Shown here: one piece after another, positions 56,316 to 64,000 of the stretch
Position numbering within the stretch: the stretch's first letter is position 1
Layout of the letters: every line of letters starts with the position of its first letter
Origin: Eudorina sp. 2006-703-Eu-15
Taxonomy: Eukaryota > Chlorophyta > Chlorophyceae > Chlamydomonadales > Volvocaceae
NCBI GenBank assembly: GCA_003117195.1
Contig: BDSI01000010.1
Location: forward strand, 1,031,041 to 1,095,040
Reading direction: 5' to 3'
DNA length: 64,000 nt
Position numbers and translations under genes: made by a program
Notes under the pieces: generated by a model
Told to the model about the DNA's origin: nothing
The model's database searches: none
What the model saw: the letters and a program-made list of their open reading frames with translations, nothing else

Positions 56316-57733
56316 TGGGGGTGTTACACTGTGGGCGGCTCGCCGTACACATGTCGTACGGACGAGTGCCAGGGGCCCCTTGCCGGGCCGAACCACAGCG
56401 CAGGGCGGGGCGCGCGGATTTGTCTGTCCGTCTGTCTGTCCGTATGTCCGCCGCGCGCCTCACACCCTGGCTCGAGCCCGGCGGGGCTCCCCTCCAAGCA
56501 AGCAGGCCGGCCAAGCACTCACACGCGCGCACTCGCACGCCAGACTCACACTCCTCCACGCACGCGCACTCACACGCCCGCCGCCAGCTGGCTCATGGTG
56601 AGCCCCGGCCGGACTTACTCGACCGCTGCACTGGGAAAAGCAACAAACCGGAGCAGCAAACTCGACTGCAGGCTGCTGCTCCGCACTCGGCAAGGAGACC
56701 AAAAAACGGGGTCGACCTGCTCTCAAGTTCCCGCACACCCACCCAGCCAACCAAAAACCCGGCGCACTCGATGGGGCCTCAGGGGTCCCTCGGAACAGGC
56801 CACGCACACACGGGGCTAAGACTCGACGAAGGCGCACGAAGCGGGGAGTAAACCCACGGGCAAACCTGGGAAGAACCACCTCACCCACGGGGACCCTCAC
56901 AGCTAACTCGCAAGCAACCAGAACAGGACCAGAGAACGCAGGCAAGCAAGCTCAGGACGGGCTGCTGACACACGCAACACTAACCAGGCTGACCTGCTAA
57001 AAGGTATCGACGGCTGCACGCTACAAGAAGCCTCACTCACCCCCCACCTGGGCGGGGGCAGGCGCTGGCCGCTACGTACTACTCACACGGCACAAGGGGT
57101 ACGGGGGGCGAAGCAGACGCACGGTAGCTGGTCCGAAGCTGTCTACGGAGCTCTCCTGGAGTCTGCTGCAGAGGCTTTTCCTCGCGCACCAGGAAACGAG
57201 TGCCCCAACCAAAGCACCGCGGGAGGGATGACAAGCCAGCACGGCGCCCCCCTAGATAGCCACCTAAGGCACGGCCCCCAGGCTGAGAACCCCTTCCCCA
57301 GACACACAAGGCCCCTCCGCTGCACCGCTACCAAGAGAGACGCGCCCCGCGAGCTCAACGAAACTCAGCCTCCTCCTCTCTCCCCGAGAACCTCCCCACG
57401 CACCCCTCGCGCCCTCCCCCTCCCGCGCCTGCGTACCCTCGCTCAGCCCAGGGCGAGCGCTCCTACTGTACCACCGCCAAACACACACGCACCGGAGGCC
57501 CCCGCCCCATAGGAAGCCCCTCTCCGGGAAAGCAACACGACCACGAACGAAAAGCCACTCAAAAACCTCGCCCAGCGCTGCCTGCTTCCCCGCCCCTCCC
57601 TGGACGCTCCGCAGATCGCCCTCTTCCCCCAGCTCACGCCCTTAGAACCCTCCCACCCGCGCGCTCGCTCGCAGGCCCCCCACCCTTTCCCCGCCCCCCG
57701 ACTGAGCCCCCTCCCTAACCCCACGGCGTGCTC

Positions 57734-60700
57734 TTAGGCCGTGATCTCTACTGGTGCTGCGCACCGTACTTGCTCCCCAGCCACGGCCAGGATGGGGTGC
57801 TGTGGTCCCACCCGGTCCCAGCCACGGCGGGGGACGCCCAGCGCTGCGAACGATCGCAGACGCGCCCAAAAGTCCACCACCGCCCGAGCACGAGCACGGT
57901 CCAGGGGCGACGCTGCAATCGCTGCCGTTCCGGCCGCCGCCGCCACTGCCGCCGTTGCCATCGCGTCCACCTCGCTCATTCTGCCCTCCTGTGACGGAGC
58001 GTTGTCGATGGGTGCGGTGAGTGCGGGGCCCTCCTGTTGGGGGGTGCCTTCGGCCCGGGCGAAGAAATCGGTGATGTGTCGCTGGCGGGGGGCCTGCTGA
58101 CGCTGCGCTGGTTGTTGTTGCTGTGTTGGTGCCTGACGCCCCGATGTTGCGGCTGTTGTTACCCGCGCCGCGCGACGCTGGGCTGCCCGGAGGCAGCATC
58201 TGCCGGTGTCCATGGCGGAGAGCGCTGCCAGGGTGATCACGTCCCAGGCAGGCTGTTCACATCCGGTTGGCGCCTGCGCCAGCCAGAGGTGTCGCCGTGT
58301 CATCCTGCTGCTGACTGCCGTTGCTGGCTCGGGTGACAGGTGCCGGTCAATCTGTTCCCGCACGGCCTGGGCGACGGGGCACTCCCAGAAGTGGTGTAGG
58401 CGGGGGGAGCACGGCCGGCCGGCGGCGCCCCCGTAGCTTCCGCAGCCGCACGGCTCGGGGGCCATCCTGGCCAAATGCGTGTTGCTGGGCAGAGGCAGGC
58501 CGTCCACTGCCATCCGCCACAGGGTCTCCTTGTTCTCGTTTTCCCAGCGTACCTCCGACCACAGGCGCGCCAACGCCACTCGGAAGCGGCTGACCTCTCC
58601 GGCTGGCGGGGCTGTTCCGTCGGGCAGGCCCAGGGCTTCCCGTACAAACTCGCCTAGTAGTTGCAGGCGTCGTTCACCGGCGGGGGCCCCTTGCAGCTGT
58701 GTCGCCTGGCTGACGGTCAGGCGGCGGAGCGGCACAGGCTCCGTTGCCCCGGGGATCCGCCACCCCAGTCGCGACACGATCATCGCCATCACCTGCGCGC
58801 ATTCTGGTGGGGGCGGCGCTGGCGGCGGTGAGGGTGGTGTTGTGGGCGCCTGCTGCGGCTGCTGCTGCCGGGCCTCCACTGCCCGGGCCGCGTCAAGCCA
58901 GTCCGGGCTGATGTCGCTGCAGAGGGTGTTGAGGGCTGCAAGGGCGGCGGTCCTGTCCTGTAGCTGCAAGATTGAGGCTGCTGATGGGTCTAGGTGTGTG
59001 CGCACCCACTCCTGCCACTCCGGTCCCTGGTCGATGTGGGTTTGACCGGTGCCGCCCAGCTCGTCCCTGGCCCGCACCAGGTCTCCCACTGTGCGCAGTT
59101 TCCGGCAGTACGTCAGCGCCTCGTGATAAGCCTCTAGGCCCGGGCGGCGGTCGCCTCCGCTGGTTTCGGGTGCATTCGGTAGGAGGGGGTTGCCCCACAG
59201 TGCAGCCGCCCAGCACCAGTCTCCCGGGACGAGAGGGGAGGTTCCGATGTCTTCGAGCGGTGGCAGGTGGCCCAGAGCCCCCACGATTCGGCTGATGTCC
59301 TCTGGCATCGTGTCACCACCGAGCCAGGGCCCCGCGGCGCGGGCGGTTGTCAGTGCCCAGGGCTGGAAAGCCGGGTGGCTGAGCTCGAGGTAGGCAGACA
59401 GTGTGCGAACCCACGGGTGGCAGCCTAAGGCTCCACTGCCGTCGTCACCGCCCTCGGCGGTGGCAGCCAGGGCCCCGCGATGAAGCGGATTGCCCAGATC
59501 GCGTGCCGTGCGCGGATGTGTTGTCTGAGAGGCAGTAGGCCAAAACCCCCGGTAGACGGATGGCCCGCCAGGAGGCTGTGTGGCACCCCTGTCAGGCGTT
59601 GGCCGGGGTCCTCTGGGCCCTGCTGCCGGTCGACCAGGCGCGCTGTCAGCCGCTCTACGTGCTCCAGGGTGGCGTCCGGGGGAGGTCCGCCGTGCTCCAT
59701 ATGCCAAGTTACGGTTTGCAGGCCGTAAGCTGACGCCGCGGTGGCTCGGCCAAAAGCCGACAGTGGGAAGCGGGATAGCCGCTGCATTCGCTTGTAGGCC
59801 ACCTCGAGTAGTTTGGGCCAGTCTGGTTGGGGCGCAGACAGCTGGTTGTTGACCGGCAGGTTCAGGGCCGTGGCGGTGGTGACCACTTTGAGTCCGCTGA
59901 TGGTCTCCTGCTGCTGCGGCTGCTGCTGCTGCTGCTGCGGCTGTTGCTGCCGCCGCTGTCTAGTTGCCCGTGGGTGTGGGCCCTCGGCAGGCGGTTGCGG
60001 ATGCTGCGGATCTATCCTGCCCACCCGTAGCAGCTCCACTTTGTCTAGGTTGAGGCGCTGACCTGAGGCGCGGCCAAAGGTGTCCATGGCCCCCAGGAAG
60101 GAGGCCACCGATTCCTCTCCATCAATCACTGCTTCTGTGTCGTCGGCGAACTGGCAGGCTGCTGTGCGGTCTGGGTCTGACGGTCGCAATCTGATTCCCA
60201 CCTCCTGGCTCCGGAGCCAGCACAGCAGGGCCTGGGCGACGAATAGGTACAGCAGAGGCGCGAGGGGGCACCCTTGGCGAACACCCGCTTCCATCCGGAC
60301 CCGCCTGGATTTGAAGCCGCTGATCATGGCGCGCGCCTGGGTGTCACTGAGTAGCAGCTGGACCCAGCCCCGCAGCTGCGGGCCTGCCCCCATCGTTTCC
60401 ATTGAGGCCAGTAGGAAGCCACGGTCGACGGTGTCGTATGCTTTGGCGAAATCCAGGAACGCCAGGAGCGCTCGGCGGTTCTGTTTGCGGAGGAGGTGGG
60501 CAAGGTGGCGCAGGAATAGCACGCTAGCTCCGATGAGACGTTTGGGGAGGAAGGCCGACTGTTCGGGGCTGATAACACGGGCTAGGGCGGGTCCCAGGCG
60601 GTTGGCCAGGACTTTGGCGAGCAGCCGGTAGTCGGAGCATAGCAGCGTGATGGGGCGGTAGTTTCCGGACTGTTTGGGGTCGCCCTTCTTGTACAGCACT

Positions 60701-62425
60701 GTGACGATTCCCTCCAGGAAGCCGACCGGCAACTGCCCCGTTGTGCCGATGGCTGTGAAGAGGCTCGCCATGGTGCTGCCAATCACGGGCCAGAACTTCC
60801 GGTACAGATCGGCAGGGATGCCATCCCACCCGGGTGCCTTGCCTGGCTGGCTCTTGACCAGCGCGACCCGTACTTCCTCAGTCGTGATGGTCTTGGCGCC
60901 AAGCTGCACATCTGCTTCCGCCGGGAGTCGGACGCCACTGGCGGCCAGCTGGTCCAGGACTGTCTGCCGGGCTGTGGGGCAGATGTACTCAGGTTTGCGG
61001 CATACCTCGGCCCAGAAGTCGGCAACAACTTGCGGCAGCTGGGCTGGGTTGGTCACTAGTCGGCCGGACTTTGCCTGGAGGGCAACGGGGGCAGGCTGCT
61101 GTTCGGCGGCTTGGGCTTGCAGGAACGCCGTCAGCGCCGGACCGGCACGCTCCCCTGCCCGCAGCCAGTGGGCCCGAGTTTCCCGGGCTGCCTCGCGGCT
61201 GTCCTCCCGGTGGGCCTTCGCCAGGGCTGATTGTGCCTCCGCGAGCTGTTTGAGGGCTTCGGGTGCTGTCGGGGTCGCGTCGACTACCTGTTGTGCTCGT
61301 TTGACTGCCGCAAGCGCTTCCCGTGCACGGGTGCCAGGCCGCTGCCGCCGCCTTTGGGCTACCTTGTTCAGTCGATGGGCCAGGTCGGCGAGGCGGCGTT
61401 TGAAGCCTGGCCACCACGCGATCAGGTTAGCAGGGTGTTCCTCCACTGATGGGGCCGCTGAGCACTGGGCCCCAATCCAAGCCGACATGCTAGCCGCTAG
61501 GTCCTCGTGTGCTGTGAACGCCAGCCGTACCCGGCGGATGCCGGGGCCCCTGGCCTCCGTCTGGCGCGGCAGTAGGTGCAGGGATGCGATTCGGTGGTCA
61601 GATGGGGAGTGGAAGGTGATGGAGGTCTGGCAGACGTACGGCAGCATTGGCTGGTTGATGTAGATCCGGTCGAGACGGGAGCCACCCGGGGAGGGCGCGT
61701 GGTACACATGTGTAAAGTCGCGGCGCTGGGGATGGAGGTGGCGATGGCTGTCGACCATGGCTGGGCCTGCTTCTCGGAGCTGACGGGCACTCGCCCGGTC
61801 TCCCCGCCGACCATCCGGCCCCGCACTGGAATCGAGGGCCGGGTCCTCGACAAAATTGAAATCTCCTGCCCAGATGAGGGTGGTGGCCCCCTCAGTGGTG
61901 GCTTGTGTCGCCGTGGCGGCCAGGACGCTGCGAGCAGCTGGGTACGGGCCTCTACTGCTGCCACTGTTGTGCCCGGGGGACATAGGCGTTGCAGATGCGG
62001 AGGCGGTGTCCTCCCCAGTGTAGCAGGCAGTGCGTGAAGCGGCCCTTCAGGTTCGCGGGGAGAGCGAGTGGCGGGGCCGAGTCTGTTGCTGCCGCGAGGC
62101 CTTGCCGTACCAGGATGAGGACCCCGGCCGTGTGTGGCGAGTTTGACCATGAGTGCGCTGCCACCTTCCAGCCTGGTGTGTGGACCCGTTGGGCTGCATG
62201 GTGCAGGTCTCGCTCAAATAAACATTGCTGCTGGATGTTGGTGTGGTGAGTCTCTTGCAGGCATATCACATCCAGCCGCAGCGCGGCCCATTGCCGTACA
62301 GCCGCCTGAAGCTTGTTCGCCTGCGACCCAAGCAGGCCACGCACATTGTGTGTAGCAATTCGTAGCGGATGCCCATGTGCTGCCGCCGTTCGTTGTCGAT
62401 TCCTCCTGTTTCGTGTGGTGGGCAT
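57734..62425 (-). pseudogene. LINE ORF2: apurinic endonuclease, reverse transcriptase, Cys-His tail
   Basis: 62425-61952 encodes the N-terminal half of an APE nuclease (IATHNVRGL, VICLQET). After a frameshift near 61970 it continues (WAGDFNFV, SPSDHRIA) into an RT: APGWDGIPADLY, NYRPITLLCSDYRLLAK, FLDFAKAYDTVD, GVRQGCPLAPLLY and FADDTEA at the YADD position. A second frameshift near 59450 leads into the C-terminal frame with CGCGSYGG...C...HHFWECPVA, the Cys-His cluster found after many L1-type RTs. The protein nicks DNA and copies its RNA at the nick. Gln and Pro runs are prominent. Confidence 0.82.
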
Positions 62426-64000
62426 TCAAGCGGTTGGCGAGACGGGGGGAGGGGGGGTGTCCTCCTCCATGGCTCGTGGGCCGGCTGTTGGGTTGGGTTC
62501 CTGCGGGCTCTCGTGCTGCGGCGGGTCGGCGGTGGCCTGGGTAGCGGTGTCCCCTACGGGGAGCAGGAGCTGCAGACTGGGGCCGGGCTGGGATCCATCT
62601 GGGGCGGGCTCTCCTGTCTGGTCGTCCGGTTCAGCATTGTGCTTCAGGCTGGCTTGCCTGGCCGCTGCCTTCGCTGCCCTGGCTGATGCCGTCTGTTCCC
62701 GCATGAGCTCACGCTGCACTTCTTGAGGCAGGTGCGCGACCTTCTTACGGTGTTTGCCTACGTGGCCATTGGCCACTCGGGGGGTCTTGGGGTTGTCTGT
62801 CGGGGCCCGGCTGCGTGAGCGGGACCGGGAGCCCGAGCCTCTGGCCTTGGCGGATTTGGCTCCTGATGGGGGCTGGGTGGTCCCATCGGCCCTCGGAGGG
62901 CGGCCTCGGCGCTCGACCGTCGTCCACTCGCCCTGTCCATCGGCAGTTGGCGGGGTTGTCTGGGCCTGATTGGGCTGCACCGCTGGTACTGGCGCTGGCT
63001 GGGGTAACGGGGCAGGTGGAGGTAGTAGGAGTGGTGGGGGTGGTGGGGCGGCGGAGGGGGGGCCAGGGCGACAGCTGGTGGGGCCCCCCGACAGCTGGGG
63101 GGGCCGGCTGCTTTGGCGACGGATCGGACGCTGGGCCAGCGGGTGCCGCTGTTGTCATGGGGGCCAGGCCAGGGGCTGGCTGCTGGTCACGAAGCCCTTC
63201 CGCGGCTGTGGGCTGGCCGGCGGTTGCCTGGCTGGGGTCGGGCGCCGCCTGTTGTCTCGTCCCCGGCCTTGGGAGTACAGTCTGATGTGCATCTGCCGGC
63301 GGAATGGTGTGCTGCTGGGGCTCCCCAGTTGCTGCGTGTGGTCTTATGCCACGGACCCGTTCAGCCCAGGACATCGCGGCGCCTCCAGTGCCAGGTTGCT
63401 GGGCGGCCCCGGCGCCAGCTGCACTCGCGGGATCGTTAGGGCTGGCGGCTGCTGGCTGATGCTGCACCGTTGGCGCAGGAGTTCCGTCCGTGCCGGGGGT
63501 TTGCACGGCATGATGAAGGGCGCCGTCTCCGGGGTGGGTGGCCGCTTGAGAGTGGTGAGTACGCCCACGCAGTGATGTTTGTCCTTGCTACGGCCAAACT
63601 CGTATTCCAGCGTGCCCGGCAGGCTGGGGCTTGACGGGTCTAGCAAGACATGCCAGGTGTCAGCCATGATCGTGGCCGTGAGTCGGCTGAACTCCAGTGG
63701 GCTGCGGGGCTGGTCCTGGGTGCTGTACACCTGTGCCAGGAAGGAGGCTGCTCCCGCGTAGGTGAGGCCGACGGGAAGGCCTTTGATTTCCCACGGTGTT
63801 GGCAGGACCTTGTGGATGTTCTTGACTTGGAATTCTACCGGTACAGCTGCCTCCTGGGGAAGGAGCCGCACGCCGCCTGGGATCACCAGTCTGCCGCCGT
63901 TGAAGACGGTACGGTTCGCGGTGATCGTTCTCATCCCGCCGGCAGGCACCAGTACCGCGAGCTCCAGCGCTATGCAGCCATTGCCCGCTTTGTAGAGGCT
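62426..64000 (-). pseudogene. LINE ORF1 (partial, frameshifted)
   Basis: Three overlapping - frames (63949-63344, 63506-62745, 62980-62426) form one low-complexity Pro/Ala/Gln-rich protein broken near 63500 and 62970. Recognisable pieces are GEWTTVERRGRPP, a common start of ORF1 middle regions, and an Arg/Ser run (GSRSRSRSR). ORF1 proteins bind element RNA. No zinc knuckle is seen. The N-terminus is cut by the window edge. Confidence 0.6.

Larger units (their letters stand above)
56266..64000 (-). mobile_element. L1-type LINE, - strand, 5' end outside window
   Basis: Order on the - strand: ORF1 (64000-62426), ORF2 with APE and RT (62425-57734), a GC-rich 3' region (57733-about 56316) and a (CATA)n tail (about 56312-56266). 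ORF2's ATG directly follows the ORF1 stop (TGA-ATG). At least four frameshifts make this copy inactive or the assembly imperfect. Base composition is much more GC-rich than the neighbouring gene introns. Confidence 0.85.

Noticed and set aside
57741..61663. Long + frames opposite the LINE ORFs (for example 60674-61663)
   Set aside because: Antisense shadows of the GC-rich RT gene, without motifs of their own.

Overview
The window is eukaryotic nuclear DNA. Short GC-rich exons with GT-AG borders sit in long introns full of simple repeats such as (GT)n, (TA)n and ACGT/ATGC runs. Non-LTR retrotransposons and satellite arrays occupy the space between and inside genes. Proline-rich linkers in a secreted-type protein and very GC-rich LINEs suggest a green alga, perhaps a chlamydomonad or volvocine. 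This is an inference from style only, with no marker gene behind it. All gene models were assembled by hand from splice sites, reading phase and comparison between the copies in the window.

Three related genes dominate. Gene A (+, 43-7729, 5' end outside the window) and gene B (+, 41399-55996, 24 exons, 1402 codons plus stop) are paralogues. They share an unrecognised roughly 370-residue module, a ricin-B-type beta-trefoil lectin region and a C-terminal VMO-I domain (vitelline membrane outer layer protein I, a three-fold Greek-key beta-prism). Gene B adds a signal peptide, a trefoil-like N-terminal part and a helical middle part. Gene C (-, about 39990 down to 14844) encodes a Cys-rich N-terminus, a bacterial-type PI-PLC X domain, the same lectin, and then three VMO-I modules joined by Pro-rich linkers. 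Every VMO-I module is cut by introns at the same places and in the same phases. Genes B and C are divergent (start regions about 40.0-41.4 kb); genes A and C are convergent.

Layout: 0-7.7 kb gene A, with a 330-bp (GT)n intron tract and an intronic hairpin. 7.7-14.8 kb intergenic, holding a 5'-truncated LINE with RNase H and an R2-like zinc-knuckle/endonuclease tail. 14.8-40 kb gene C; its largest intron (23.9-34.4 kb) holds a 113-bp-arm inverted repeat, two transposase-like relics and about nine copies of a 446-bp satellite with a four-unit higher-order period. 40-41.4 kb shared upstream region. 41.4-56 kb gene B, with a probable tRNA-derived SINE and AT-rich satellite in its introns. 56.3-64 kb an L1-type LINE on the - strand with several frameshifts, running off the window.

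The inferred product set is secreted or surface multidomain proteins combining carbohydrate-binding folds (lectin, beta-prism) with phosphoinositide phospholipase C. No bacterial operon, CRISPR array, rRNA or intact tRNA gene was seen.
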